Below are positions 48,828 through 61,874 of a DNA stretch of 64,000 bases, one piece after another. The notes beneath the pieces are model-generated. The model made no database searches and had not been told where the DNA came from. It was given only the letters and a program-made list of their open reading frames with translations. The stretch is from NCBI GenBank assembly GCA_029204225.1, contig CM055102.1, positions 21,553,894 through 21,617,893 on the forward strand, given 5' to 3'. A program made the translations under genes and the position numbers. Source of the DNA: Diphasiastrum complanatum (lineage: Eukaryota; Streptophyta; Lycopodiopsida; Lycopodiales; Lycopodiaceae). Numbering within the stretch: position 1 is the first letter of the stretch; every line of letters begins with the position of its first letter.

Positions 48828-49610
48828 TCCTTGATGTCGTGATTAGCTCTTTTGCAATATCTGCAGAAAAGCTTCTTCCGCGATCCACCATGCTGAGTCT
48901 GAGATGAGGCTTTTGCTATTGCTGTTGCACCTGACTCTTGCCCTTGGAATGATCTTTCTTCTTGGTGTATAGAGCCATGGATCTGTCTTTGATGGACAGG
49001 ATGCTAGTCTTTCTCTACATTTCTTCTTGAAGTTGACCAATCACCTTTTGAAGGGTGAGGTCCAGTTGTGTGGAGATCATCACCATAAAGTGCTCATAGG
49101 ACTTTGGAAGAGAAGAAAGCAAGGTCATAACGACATCATCATCTTGAATAGAACATCCTACAACTGATAATTGATCTAATAGGGACTTGAAGTTGTTGAT
49201 GTGAGAAGTGATGGCAATAGAATCATACATACTAAGAGTAAAGAACTTCCTTCTAAGATATAATCTCGTGGTTACATCATGAGTCTCATAGAGACTTGAT
49301 AACAAGTCCAGTGCTTCCTTAGAGGTCTTGCACGTGGTAACGTAAGATATTTGGGAGTCGGCCAGATTGAGTGTGATACATGCTATAAGGCCTTCTGATC
49401 TTTGATCCTCCAGGCCTTTGCTTGATCACCATCTTCTGGTTTCAGGTCTGCACCTTCTACTACATCCCAAAGATCTTTATCTATCAACATCATTCTAAGT
49501 TTCAACTTTCAATTGTAGAAGTTAGAACCATTGAACTTGTCAATGACTCTAGCTTCACTGAGTGATGAAGATGAAGAGCTACTGATATGAGACATGATTA
49601 CGGTATACAA
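48828..49610 (-). pseudogene. Copia-3 gag and zinc knuckle (broken)
   Basis: The minus strand from about 49600 reads ARVIDKFNGSNFYN, then AWRIKDQK, LSSLYETHDVTTRLYLRRKF, MTLLSSLPKSYEHFMVMIS and the knuckle CRYCKRANHDIKEC (CX2CX4HX4C, about 48870-48829). Frameshifts and stops lie near 49500, 49310 and 49010. This is the standard copia gag, which packages the RNA. Confidence 0.88.
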
Positions 49611-49648
49611 ATAGAACAAACTTAATCTCTCGGTTTATTTGGACTAAG

Positions 49649-49661
49649 CTCTGATACCAAT
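49649..49661 (-). promoter_or_regulatory. Copia-3 primer binding site
   Basis: The minus strand reads TTGGTATCAGAGC, the initiator-Met-tRNA type, next to the inner end of the 5' LTR. Confidence 0.9.
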
Positions 49662-49662
49662 C

Positions 49663-50083
49663 TAATGGGACAAGAAAGATAGGAAGAACGAGAACGAAGA
49701 AGAGAGCATGAATATTGCGAAACAGCTCTCCTATTCTAATTGGTTGCTAGATGCAAAAATAGTTTAATAGACAGCTTATGCTAAAGATAATCACAGCTTT
49801 ATGCGTTCTGATTGCCCAACATGATCTTAAAAATTAATTCATACTCTAAAAACAAGAGTACAGTCCACCGAAGAGCTTAGAGATGGTTTGTATGTGGTAC
49901 TACTGAAATCAGATTCAATGTGAGGTATAGTTCTGAAATAAATGGAAGAGCAATATGATATCGCGAGTTTCTTAGACATCAAAGATAGCCATCATTTGAT
50001 CAGAAACTGAGGAGTTATAGACGTATGTGTTCTAATCAGATTGAGTATACAAGCGCGATCAAACAACAATGAAAGTGCATTCA
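49663..50083 (-). repeat. 5' LTR of copia-3
   Basis: A close copy of 42706-43123; minus sense TGAATGC...CCCATTA, abutting the primer binding site. Confidence 0.9.
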
Positions 50084-50380
50084 ATCACAACAAGCATTCA
50101 TCTACGTTGTACATAGATAAAAACGTGTTGTTGTTATATTACACTGAAACACAATACAAATAGCAATTACAACCAGAAATTGACAGTGTAACCAGTTATA
50201 GATAATTTAAAATTAATAGAAGGACCACAATGAATTTGTCGGCAATTTTTATTGAATGGCATTTTAAATTTTGGAGAAAAGGACTTCCAGAGTGGAAGTA
50301 AAATTAATTTTTTTTTCTTTTGGGTTGAATTTCAAGTTTGGTTAAAAATTTGAAACCGGTGACTTGTTTGGGATTGGCTA
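50084..50380. other. Short spacer
   Basis: No gene is seen between the copia-3 LTR and element C. Confidence 0.4.
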
Positions 50381-50850
50381 TGGACAAAATCACAATCCAT
50401 ACGCCCAATTGGCCAATCATCCATCAGCACTACGGCTGGACAATATCAGTGGATTTCCATCGGGCTTTACAAACATACCAGCGAGAGTATGTCCACTCTC
50501 CAGATCCGACAGTGTGACAATCAGCACTGTTTGAAAAAGATCTAACTCTGTTGGCATCAGTGGCAACCACATGGGACGATTGTCTCTCTCCTCTAGCATT
50601 CGATCCAAATAAGCCGATGGCCTCAGAGAATATCAAAAATCAGTTGACAGTTGCTCGTTTATATTTTCGTGCAACAATGATGGGAGGCTCCTGCTTCACA
50701 TCTTGGACGACCTCAAAGTGGATTGTAGGAGCCCATCGTTTCTTTTTGTCCCATAATTTGGATTTTAATACTGCCCGTCTCGACTTTATGGAGAAGGTGT
50801 AGTACCAGTTAATAAAGATTCTACGCGAAGCTAATAAAAGTCCCCAATAA
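50381..50850 (+). pseudogene. Element C: C-terminal part of the extra 3' ORF
   Basis: The plus strand reads MDKITIHTPNWPIIHQHY, then WTISVDFHRALQTYQREYVH, then LTLLASVATTWDDCLSPLAF, ending NKSPQ and TAA at 50848-50850. It is closely related to element B's extra ORF at 58690-58225 (minus). Stops occur at about 50516 and 50800. Everything upstream of this point is missing. Confidence 0.8.
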
Positions 50851-50900
50851 CTGCATCTCGCAGGTGTCGTGGGACCGCCACCAGTTTTGGTGGGGGATAC

Positions 50901-51623
50901 TATTGGAGGGTTTGCGGATCCCAAGGCAACCCTAACTCTAGTTAATAAGTGAGAGGGATTTGGCACCCTGCGTGTGTAAGTCCAACCCGATGATCACATA
51001 GTTATTTGATTCATTAGAAAGTCAATAAAAGGACTTTAGGCCTTTTTGCAAGACTTTTAATGTCGCAGGGCCTAAATGTCAAGTTAGTTAATAAAGTTGG
51101 TTTTCCCTCCAATTTGGATGGTTCTCACTTTTTTTTAAATTTGAATAATTAGGGAGGTAGAAATGGACCAATATGATTCAGAGGCTAGGGTCCTCCTCTC
51201 TACTATAAAAAGGGACCAACTCGAGTTCCTACACATGTTCATTTCCTCATTTCAATAAAGCAGATTGATTCTCTTCAGAAATGGATTGATGAATGTCCTT
51301 GCTCTCTATCACTTTTTCTCCATCTCTCATGCTTTCTTTGGTTTTTGCTAATTGTTGGATCTGATTGTTATTGGGATTGTATGTTATTATACTTTTTATG
51401 AGAGAGAAAGGGAGAGAGAGAAAGAGTAAGCTATCTTATTGTGGATCGTAGTGTTAATGTATGTAGTGTTAATGCTTAGGGTTAATGGATGTTAGAGTTA
51501 GATTTGGATCTTCCATTCATGTTGAAATCTGAACTATACTATTGCTCTCATGGGAACGAACCTACGTGTGACAACTAACTTCGTCTCTTTGATGCTAGAT
51601 TGACTAGATCTTGGATTCAGGTT
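50901..51623 (+). repeat. 3' LTR of element C
   Basis: It starts 51 bp after the ORF stop, after a GGTGGGGGA purine tract. The same start appears in element B as TGTTGGCGGGTTTGCGG. It contains TATAAAAAGG at about 51204 and AATAAAG about 50 bp later, a promoter/poly(A) pair as in an LTR. Similarity to element B ends at about 51623, so the right end is uncertain. Confidence 0.7.
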
Positions 51624-51839
51624 AGGCAAGGAAAGAAACCCACTATAGTATATCTCTATATGTATCCTTCGTTGATCCTTTATGTGATCAATCCAAGGAT
51701 CTAATTAAATTAAAATATCTAATCAAAAGAAAATACATTAGTCTTAAACAAAACTGATTCCATCTTTTTGTCATTGTCCTCCATGAATTAGCCGCCTCCT
51801 GCCCGTTGCATAGTGCCTTCATGCTACAGACCTTCATGT
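51624..51839. other. Junction sequence, no gene seen
   Basis: AT-rich sequence between element C's LTR and the copia 3' end. Confidence 0.35.
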
Positions 51840-52397
51840 TTTTGCTAAAGGACATTTTTCGTGACTTTAAGAGCAGTGTCGCTTTTTCAAGGGCAGAGTC
51901 GCTTTTTTTCGAAAGGCAAAAAACCCAACAGTAGGCCGCTGAAAACATTTCTAAGGCATTTGGAGACAGTGTCATTTTTTCTTGAAAGGCAAAAAATGTG
52001 AGAGTGTCACTTTTTTCAGAAGTGCCAAAAAGTCGATAGTAGGGCAGAAACCAGTTCTAAGGTTAGTGTCGTTTTTCTAAGGGCAAGTGTCGCTTTTTTC
52101 CGAAAGGCAAAAAAAGTGACAGTAGGCTAGAAAACGTTTCTAAGACATTTAAAGATAGTGTCGCCTTTTTTGCAAAAATGCAAAAACTGTGACAATGTCG
52201 GGAAAAGTTGCCAGAGTTATTTTCTAAGTGTTTTAGACCTAGGGATGAGTTTTTCTCATGACCCAAAAATGCGAACTATGCGACGAAACAGTTCAAAAAT
52301 GCAAATGTGCAAAAACTAGTTAAAATATGCAGCAATCCAAAAATACAAGAAAAACTACTAAGGCTTTAAAAGCAGAAACTCAATGTTTCTTCAGCTC
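51840..52397 (-). repeat. Probable copia 3' LTR with degenerate GTGTCGC repeats
   Basis: On the minus strand it starts TGAAGAAACATTG at about 52397, after a purine tract (AAGAGGGAGC), and so is likely the 3' LTR of the copia element whose RNase H lies at 52400-52740. It holds repeated AGTGTCGCTTTTTT / AAAGGCAAAAA modules at about 51878, 51968, 52064, 52084 and 52156. Similar modules occur at 29230-29580. Confidence 0.5.
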
Positions 52398-53529
<1,132 letters not shown>

Positions 53530-55930
53530 AGCCCTTGTTAAGTATTACTTAAACTACATTGGGCCCTTGTTGGCCTATTATCCTTATTAATTACTTTGGA
53601 GGGCCTAAAGAGGGAACCGCCTCCTTTTGGGCCTACAAAGCTTACAATGGATATCCCTGATACATTGATGAGCACTAATGTACTAGTAGTACATGAGACT
53701 GTAATCCTTGTTCCCATGGAGGAAAATTGATGGTCGAAAAAGAGTTTGATGAAGCACCATATTGCTTGTTGGCAACCAATCTGTATGAAATGGACAGACT
53801 GCATCACCGCAATATCCTCTTTTGTCTACTTCCTCGACATCATAACAAATCAGATGCTTATCCAATTCCCTTGGATTCTTGGCTTTGTGTTGCATCTGGC
53901 TCTTCTACCGTAGCTGGCAGTCCATGTTGTTTAACCAATTTTATGAAGAACATTATAATTCTTCCATGAGCAATGGTAGTCATGAATTGTTGTTCAAATA
54001 TAAATGCTCTATACGAAGTAGTCGACATGAATATTGAAATTTGGTCGTATGGTGAAACTAATTCTGGGCATACTGTTGACCGAAATATATTTTTTGAAAT
54101 TTGGTCAATACGAATATTTGACCTGATTGATCTCAAAAATGGACTCTTGTCTCAAAATATAAAATTTGCAGTTGCCCATATAAATCGTTGAAGCATCAAT
54201 CCCAATCCAAAGTTGAACCAAGGGTTTGATGTCTTGATTGTTCCAAATAACCATTGATGAACAATCATTGTTGACATTACTCAATTGAAGATTGATTACA
54301 TTAGAGTCCACTGAGCAATGTAGACCTCTCCAAAGAAATGGCATTTTTTTAATCAGCTTCCTATAGAGTGCTGGTTGATTGAGAGAATATTTCCAATCAT
54401 TATTCACGTCCGTACATTCTGGATAAGTGCGTGAATTAGATATTGGCAATTGAATTCTAGAGAATCCATAGAAATAGGTTTCTCCAATGGAAGCCACTTG
54501 CAGCTCTTGACTAATGGATCCATGAGACATTGAACAATAATCCAAAGTATTGATACAAGTAGGATTTCCATGGATTAATGAAATCTCTTCATTTCTACCA
54601 GTATCCATGTTGAATACCTCATACTCCATTAAATCATTGTCAAAAATAAAACTATTTTCGAAAGCTTCCAAATCAAAATGAATTGGTTTGCAGTTCGGAT
54701 CCTTTAAAAATCCACTCAATTCCAAACCATGGAATATTGGTGCCATATAGTCCTCATTCTGAAATTTTGGTGAATGCCTAGATCGACCTTCTTTGAGCAT
54801 AACAATATTCCCAATTTGACGGTCCATAGTTGCTTGTTCATTGACCAGATTAAGGCATTGATGTAGGTCAAGTTCCGGACTTTGATGGTTGAAGTGAAAC
54901 TCGAAAGAATGTTCAATTATCTTCACATCCTGATTTGAATCTTGACTTTTGCCTGAAGCCTGATTTCCACTATTTGTTGTTGCAATTGTGTCTGGATCTG
55001 AGACTTCACTCTCATCATCGCTTTTCTCATCTGACTCATTGTCCTCACTTCGCTCATCAATAATACCATTGGATGAAGTCAGATCGATTGAAGATCTGTC
55101 TACAAACTCTTTTGAAAGTTAACCAGTTCTTAGGAAGAAAGTCATGAACGATGTTCCACCATGACTGAACACGTCCTTGGAACCCGATGAAGCAAAGAAA
55201 ACTATATCACTGTCACCAATACCTCCACTATAGTAGAAGTTATAATCCAAATCCTCTAGCCAATTGTCTACATTAATGGAGTGGATGCTTCCATCAAAGG
55301 TAGGACTAACGTATTCAGACAGTCGTTGGTTGTAATAATAAGGTTTCTATTGAGAGGTGACTTTCCACCATGTATTGATATGGTTTGTAGATAAGTGCTC
55401 CAGATCAAGTGCACGATCCATCATATTGCACAACTCCATAAAACTAGCGGCATAAATGGATTTGGAAAGAGTTGGTTGAAGCACATTCTTTATAGGCGTT
55501 TGAAGGAAACCCACATAGTAGTTCAAACATTTTCTATACTCAAATTTTGTCTTCTGAACCAATGCCAAAAATTGCTAATTAGATCGTTGTACAAAACCAG
55601 TTTGTTTGAAAGATTCGAATGATTTCTCATAAAACTTGGTAATACTATCAATGAAAGCAATTTTGAATTGACTCCAAAGCTTTGTGCTCAAATGTGCTTG
55701 AGTATCCCGCCATGCTCGAACTTGTCCTTAAAAGCACAATGAAACAAAATAGATTTTATCTTCTTCAAAATAATGGCGATGACGAAAATAAACTTCTAAT
55801 TCAGTCAACCAATCATCAATGCTAATTGGACTTGGTTGTCCGTCAAATACAAGGCTGTAACGTACGATTTCAGATTGTATTTCATCAATAGATGGAAGTT
55901 GAATGTTTTGACTATATCAATAATCCATCA
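53530..55930 (-). pseudogene. Gag-like polyprotein with two gag modules and an unknown C-terminal domain
   Basis: The minus strand stays in one frame from about 55900 to 54105 with a few stops. Module 1: FDGQPSPISIDDWLTELEVY, then KIYFVSLCF, VRAWRDTQ and LWSQFKIAF, the pattern of a Ty3-type gag (WL..le.yF...ki......G.a..W......W..F). Module 2 at about 55310-55250: FDGSIHSINVDNWLEDLDYN, a second start of the same kind. An acidic linker follows (about 55065-54980), then a 273-residue open region to 54105 that I cannot assign. No protease, RT or integrase is present nearby. Below 54105 the reading is frameshifted. Confidence 0.6.
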
Positions 55931-56619
55931 TTAATGGCTAATGAAACTGGTGGACTATGAATTCACCGTCTGGAATTTATTCAGAATGGTATTTTAAAAG
56001 CTGGTAAAATTGCTCTTCTCCACCCACTTAAAAATTCCGAGTCCTCGAAAAATAAAATGGTTGTAAATGAAAAGTGTAGCAAATCAAAATGTAGCAGTTG
56101 TGTTCAATTTGTCACCACAATTTTTTTTTGCTTTTTACAGCGTCGAATTCTGAGCTTAAATGGAAAAGATATGAAGATTTGAAAATAACTAACGAAAATA
56201 CGTAAAAATTGAAAAGGGCCTTGAAAAAGATAATGAAAAGAAATAATAACTAAAAAAAAAACTTCAATGACTCCTCAGTGTCAGGCTTGTTGTTTTGATC
56301 ACTTTTCGTTTTTACTTCGCTGAATTCCGAGCTCAAATAAAAAAGCTATGTAGAGTTAAATAATGAAAGGTAAGTTGAATTTAGACAACTTAGAATAAAG
56401 GGGTTCTTAAAAAAAATTATAAACTAGATTCTATAAAGTTTGAGATCCATGAAATGTTTTGGTGCTCAGAAGAAATTGCAGGAACCGTAGGGAATTAAGA
56501 AGTTTTACGGTAAATTTTTTTAACGGCTGTCTATATGGTGCATTTGGGTGCTCGTGAAGGATTGTGAGCAATCGTAAATTTTCTTTTTTTGAAAAAACGA
56601 AATTTTTTCTCAGGCAGGG
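55931..56619. other. Non-coding spacer
   Basis: AT-rich with several A-runs; no gene seen. Confidence 0.45.
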
Positions 56620-57090
56620 AATAGGTAGAGAGAGAGAGAGAGGAGGTAACCGAAGAGGGTTAGAGAGAGAGAGGAGGTAACCGAAGGAGAGCTGAAGTCG
56701 TAGAGAGAGATATCTCGACCGGAGGAAAGAGAGAAAGAACTCGACCGAAAAATGCATGAAATCTCGACCGAATGAGAGAGAGAGAAAAAAAAGAACTCGA
56801 CCGAATGAGAGAGAGAGAGAGGGGCGGTAGTGAAAAAAAGAACTCGACCGAATGAGAGAGAGAAAAAAAAGAACTCGACCGAATGAGAGAGAGAGAGAGG
56901 GGCGGTAGAGAGAAAAAGAACTCGATCGGAGGAAATGCGTGAAATCTCAACCGAATGAGAGAGAGAGAGAGAGAGAGGGGCGGTAGAGAAAAAGAACTCG
57001 ACCGGAGGAAATGCGTGAAATCTCAACCGAATGAGAGGGGCGGTAGAGAGAGAAATAACTCGACCGGAGGAAAGGAGTTGGATGAAATCT
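56620..57090. repeat. GA-rich minisatellite with a CTCGACCG core
   Basis: At least eight imperfect units of the type GAACTCGACCGAATGAGAGA, followed by GAGAGAGGGGCGGTAG, with variable GA and A runs. The Ser/Leu/Phe-rich minus-strand readings across it are artefacts. Confidence 0.92.
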
Positions 57091-57439
57091 CGACGGGAGA
57101 CGGAGATCTACAAGCTTTAACGGTGTCAGCAGATCAGAGAATGTTTTATGGACTGCCAAGGCTCAGCGATATCACGTTGAAATCTTTATGAGGGCCCTTT
57201 GGATAACGTTATGCAAATGCTATCAAAAACTGTGACCCGGATGGTTCTCTCATGCTCATATTTATTTCTCTGATTCAGCGAAGGTGCAGGATGGTTGGCG
57301 CATGGCTACAGAATCGAAAAAAAAAACAACAACCCAATAGAGGTAATTCGTGGAGTAAGCGTGAAGTAGATCAGGTTCTAAGATGACTGGTGTGATGCGA
57401 TTGCACAAGATGGGTGTAATTCAACAGAGGGACGCCTCA
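57091..57439. other. Spacer next to element B
   Basis: No gene is seen. The right part may be the outermost portion of element B's LTR, but it has no counterpart in element C. Confidence 0.35.
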
Positions 57440-58174
57440 CATAGGAATCCAAGATCTAGTCAATCTAGCATCAAAGAGATGGAGTTAGTTGTCACACGGA
57501 GGTTCGTTCCCATGAGAGTGATAGTATAGTTCAGATTTCAACATGAATGGAGGATCTAATACTAACATCCATTAACACTAAGCATTAACACTACATCCAT
57601 TAACCCTACTTCCATTAACCCTAAATCCACAACAATAATAGAAACTTACTCTTCTCTCTCTCCTTTTCTCTCTCACAAAAAGCATTAGAAATAGCAATCC
57701 CAATAATGATCAAATCCAACAATTAACAAATATAAAGGAAGCATGAGAAATGGAGGAAAAGAGAGGAAGAGCAAGGACATTCATCAATCCATTTCTAAAG
57801 AGAACCAATCTGCTTTATTGAAATGAGGAAATGAACATCAGGAGCAACTCGAGTTGGTCCCTTTTTATAGTAGAGAGGAGGACCCTGGCCTTTGAATCCT
57901 ATTGGTCCAGTCTTGTCTCTCTTTTTATTCAAATTTAAAAAAGTGTGGGAACCATCAAAATTGGAGGGAAACCTGACTTTATTCACTAACTTGACATTTA
58001 GGCCCTGCAACATTAAAAGTCCCACAAAAAGGCCTAAAGTCCTTTATTAACTTTTAACTAATCAATCAAATAACTATGTGATCATCGGATTGGACTTACA
58101 CACACAGGGTGCGAAATCCTTCTCACTTATTAACTAGGGTTAGGGTTGCCTTGGGATCCGCAAACCCGCCAACA
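57440..58174 (-). repeat. 3' LTR of element B
   Basis: Inverted copy of element C's 50901-51623. On the minus strand it starts TGTTGGCGGG at 58174, 51 bp after the end of the extra ORF, following GGTGAGGGA. A TATA box (CTATAAAAAGG on the minus strand, at about 57860) and a poly(A)-type AATAAAG follow. The outer end is uncertain. Confidence 0.75.
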
Positions 58175-58224
58175 GCATCCCTCACCAAAACTGGTGGCGG
58201 TCCCACGACACCTACAATATGCAA

Positions 58225-61070
58225 TTATTGGGGACTTTTATTGGCTTCGTGCCGAATCTTAATTGAATGATATTGCACCTTCTCCATAAAGTCGAGGCGT
58301 GCAGTATTGAAATCCAAATTGTGTGGCAGGAAACAACGGTGGGCTCCGGCAATTCATTTGGAAGTTGTCCATGAGGTGAAGCGGGATTCCCAAGAGCCTT
58401 CCATCATAGCCGCACGAAAATAGAAACAAGCAATCGGTAGTTGATCTTTGATTTGCTCTGAGGCCATCAGCTTATTTAGATTGAATGCCAGGGGAGGAAG
58501 ACAATTGTCCCATTTGGCTGCCACTGACACCAACAGAATTAGATCTTTAGCAAACATTGCCGATTGTCGCACCGTTGGATCCGAAGAGTGGACATACTCT
58601 CTCTGATATGCTTGTAAAGCACGGTGGAAGTCCACTGAAATGGTCCAGCTGTAAGGCTGATGGATGGTTGGCCAATTGGGCATATGGATGGTGATTTTGT
58701 CCATAGCCAACTCCAAATCTTTCCATTTATTTCGTCGCGGCATTGGCACGTAATAGGGACCTACCCGCAACTAGCGAGGGCTGGTGACGTAACTCCTAAT
58801 TGATTCCGAAGTTTTCTCAAAAACGTGATTCTCCATGTCGGCTGCTCTCCCAGTGTAGGTATTTTGTCTAACTCTTTGCCGGCCTCAATCTCGGAGGTCT
58901 TAAATTTCAGAACCCATCCACCACGCGAGGACTCATGCAAATGTTGCTTTAAGAAGGTTTGGATCTGGTCCTCGAAGCTGATGGGCCTTCTGAATAGAGG
59001 TCTTGTCCTTGATGAGGATGGACCCGCTTGTACTGCCAGTATGGTTGGCGGTTGATCTGCTATATCTGGAGCTCCCCCCTGGTCCATGCTCGAATCAATC
59101 CATGTATCCATTGGTACAGCTTCTTGGCGTGAAGGGGAGAATTGCGGCATGACCGGGACGAGGATTTGTTGTCCGACTTCCAACACTTGAATGACTGCTT
59201 TTTCATAGGCGGTGATGGTCTCTTTTGCCTTTGTCAACTCAGTTGAAGCTGCTCCTTAGAACCTATCAAAGCGGCCTTGGAATCCCTGAAGGGCCACGTT
59301 GTAGGTCTCCACTTTTTTGAATAAATATGCAATCTCCGTCAGTGTGACCGGATGATCGGATATTTGCGTTTGCAGATAGGCATCACGCTCAAGGGTAGTC
59401 ACATCCAATTCACCTTCAAGCCGTGTGCGATCTTGTTCGGCCATCTATAATTGCCCCTTCAATAGTTGCACTTGTTGCTTGGCATCTTCCACTGCCTTAT
59501 CTACCTGATCCTGTGCTGTTGTCAGGGCATTTTGCAGGGAGCTGATGTAATTTTCCAAGCGATCAGCTTGTTGCTAGGCCAACTTCTTTTTGCTTTCAAC
59601 GTTATCTTCATGTTGTTTGGCTATCTTCAACTCTCGATCTAGTTGGACAATTTTCTGGCTAATCAAAGTGTTTTCGGATCCTAGATCAGAGATCCTCTGC
59701 TCCATTTCCTTCTTCTTATCCATCATAATCTGGATCACTTGCCCAAGGCTTGAAACCAACCCTAGAGCATCACCAGAATCGACGGTCGTGGCAGCGCCGG
59801 CAACAGGAGGACCTGATGGTATTGTCCTTGGTAGGCGTTGAATAGGTGCCACAGTCTCTTTTTCTTCAAAAATATCCACCTCTTCAAACCCTTCAGGCAC
59901 TATGGCGTCGAACTGTTTTGGTGATTTTACAACTGTGTTGACCCGAAGTGTGGCTGGGCTACCTTGTGTGTGAGGTTGCTGGCTGGCATCTTCGACACCA
60001 ACAGTAGATTCATGGATATGTCCGAATCCTCTTCCAGGGGATTGGGGTTCAAAGGGTGCTGGGCTTTGAGGCATTTCAAATATTTTGGAGGCCCCAAGGG
60101 GGTCGGAATCATCAAACATATCCATAAAGAACTGTGTGTTAGGTGAGGTGGCTTCGGTGGAAGCATCAGAGGCTAGGGGAATGGAAAGTTCAGTGAGAAC
60201 AACAGCAGGAAGTGGAAGCGCAGCTGACGAGGTATGCCTAGTGCGACGTTATGACGCGGAAGGCGAGTCACGAATTACGATCTCGCTGCGTGGACGACGA
60301 CGACTATGAGAGCTTGAGGCCTGATGCGATGATTTTGCCAATGCTTCTTTGTAAACCAAAAGCACGAAATCCAGGTGGAAGCCATGGATTCTGTTTTCTA
60401 AGTGAGAAGCGGCTAAGAGGAACAATAAAGAGCCAGCAGTGAACTGTTGCTTAGTATTGGCCTTAATAGCTGACTTGAGCTCACCAGAAATAGTCTTGAG
60501 CCAATTATATGGTTCAAGAGGGGCTTTGGCCAACTTAGTGTGGGACTCCACTATCCTGTGAAGGATTTGAGATGTGATGCGGTCTTTCTTGAGGTTGCCA
60601 GCCATCAGAAAATTATTCAATAGCTGGGCAGCTGCGTGGATGGAAGGCTCAGTGATGGCTTCTAAAAGGTAGCCATCATTGGTCTAGTGCAGATCGTTGG
60701 TGAGGTCAATAAATGGCTTGATGGCATGTTTGACGTGCTTGTGATTGGGTGAGGCCTACATACCAGATGATGTTCCTATAGCTGCAAGTGCGGCCTCAGT
60801 GACTCACACTTTGTGTGTGGATCACTGGAAAGTGATATAGAATTTGGATTTCTCTTCCTTCCACATACTGAAGGCAAGAGTGATGAAATCCATATTAATA
60901 TGACTTGAAAAGGCTCTCTCATGAATACCCATTGCAGTGAGTAGAGGCTCCTCAAGGGTCATCCACTGAGTGACCATGCTTGTGCTAGGAAGAATCATGA
61001 TGTCCGTTGCAGATGGGACATCATGATGGATAGTATAGCGCGGAGAGTGGGAAATATCGGTAGAAGACAT
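58225..61070 (-). pseudogene. Extra 3' ORF of element B (unknown function, coiled coil, about 950 codons)
   Basis: The minus strand from ATG 61070 stays in one frame to 58761 with about eight stops, then shifts frame and ends at TAA 58225. Layout: a helical N-terminal region (DFITLAFSMWKEEKSKFYIT, then AAAQLLNNFLMAGNLKKDRI), KQQFTAGSLLFLLAASHLEN, a Ser/Arg-rich SHSRRRPRSE, and a Pro-rich linker (60100-59780). A coiled coil follows (MDKKKEMEQRISDLGSENTL, to about 59260), then a second linker, then the C-terminal region (WKDLELAMDKITIHMPNWPT; DFHRALQAYQREYVH) shared with element C. It lies between integrase and the 3' LTR. No transmembrane segment or signal peptide was seen. I do not recognise the family. 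Confidence 0.7.
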
Positions 61071-61874
61071 GATGATCAGAAAGGAATCATAAACGCGTGA
61101 AAGTGTATTAGAAGACAATGCAGAAAATTTGAAAGGCTTTGGTCGCAAAAAAAATTCGCAAGAGCTTTGCTAGCACAAGTCAGTAATGAATAGAATTCAA
61201 CCAACTTATAGGTGAATTTGGTGGGTCCATTACACAGAATAGTAGTTTGGCTGATTAGTTCTGAACAAAAATTTGCAGGCATATGCACTACTATAAAAAA
61301 TAGGCTATAAAAATCTCGACGAAGGTTTCTAAGGATCTGAACCTATCAGAAGAACGTTTTCCAGGGCTGACGAAGGATGAACCTTCGCCCAGGAGGGTCC
61401 TCCGCCCAAGTACTGTCATAAATGCATTTTTTCACAATCTGAACCTATGGACAACCTAATTTTGACATTTTAAGATCATCCAGCAGGTCGGCGAAGGTTC
61501 ATAATGAGGTTATGATGCTCAGCGAAGGTTTCCAAAATGGCATATCACTGAACATTTGCCTGTCTAAAAAATTGGATTTTCTCTTGTCAGGAACCTTCGC
61601 CCACCTCAATTTAGATAAACCAAGGGTGGATGTACAGTCCGAGAGCTCAGCGAAGGTTTTTGATACTGTATTGGCCAAATTTGTCCAAATTAGTGATTTT
61701 CTAAGTCATTGTCCATAAAAAATATTGTGCTTCCTTTTCCTTATGTTGATGACTTCCTGACTTTTGCTCATCAGTCTTTCCTTATTTTTAACTGTCTTTT
61801 TCCAAAAAACTCAGCAAATTAAATACTGAAAACAAAACATTGAAAAATAAATAAAACTAAAAAATATATTGAGA
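61071..61874 (-). other. Spacer of element B with CGAAGGTT repeats
   Basis: Non-coding, between integrase and the extra ORF. At 61315-61665 the motif GCGAAGGTT or its complement AACCTTCGC appears about seven times in both orientations. It occupies the same place as the TTCnnGAA array in element A. Confidence 0.55.

Larger units (their letters stand above)
42706..50083 (-). mobile_element. Copia-3: LTR-bounded element with internal insertion
   Basis: Two LTRs of 418 and 421 bp bound a minus-strand copia element: primer binding site, gag, knuckle, protease, integrase and RT. A 3.3-kb insertion (44127-47432) splits the integrase-RT linker from RT. RNase H is missing: the reading goes from the RT end (KALKRVMRYMQG) directly into the 3' LTR at about 43123. 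The flanking 5-mers do not match, so the ends have been altered or recombined. Confidence 0.88.

Noticed and set aside
53858-54926. Virus-derived movement or coat protein
   Set aside because: The unknown region after the gag-like modules has no motif I can tie to a viral family; I left it as unassigned.
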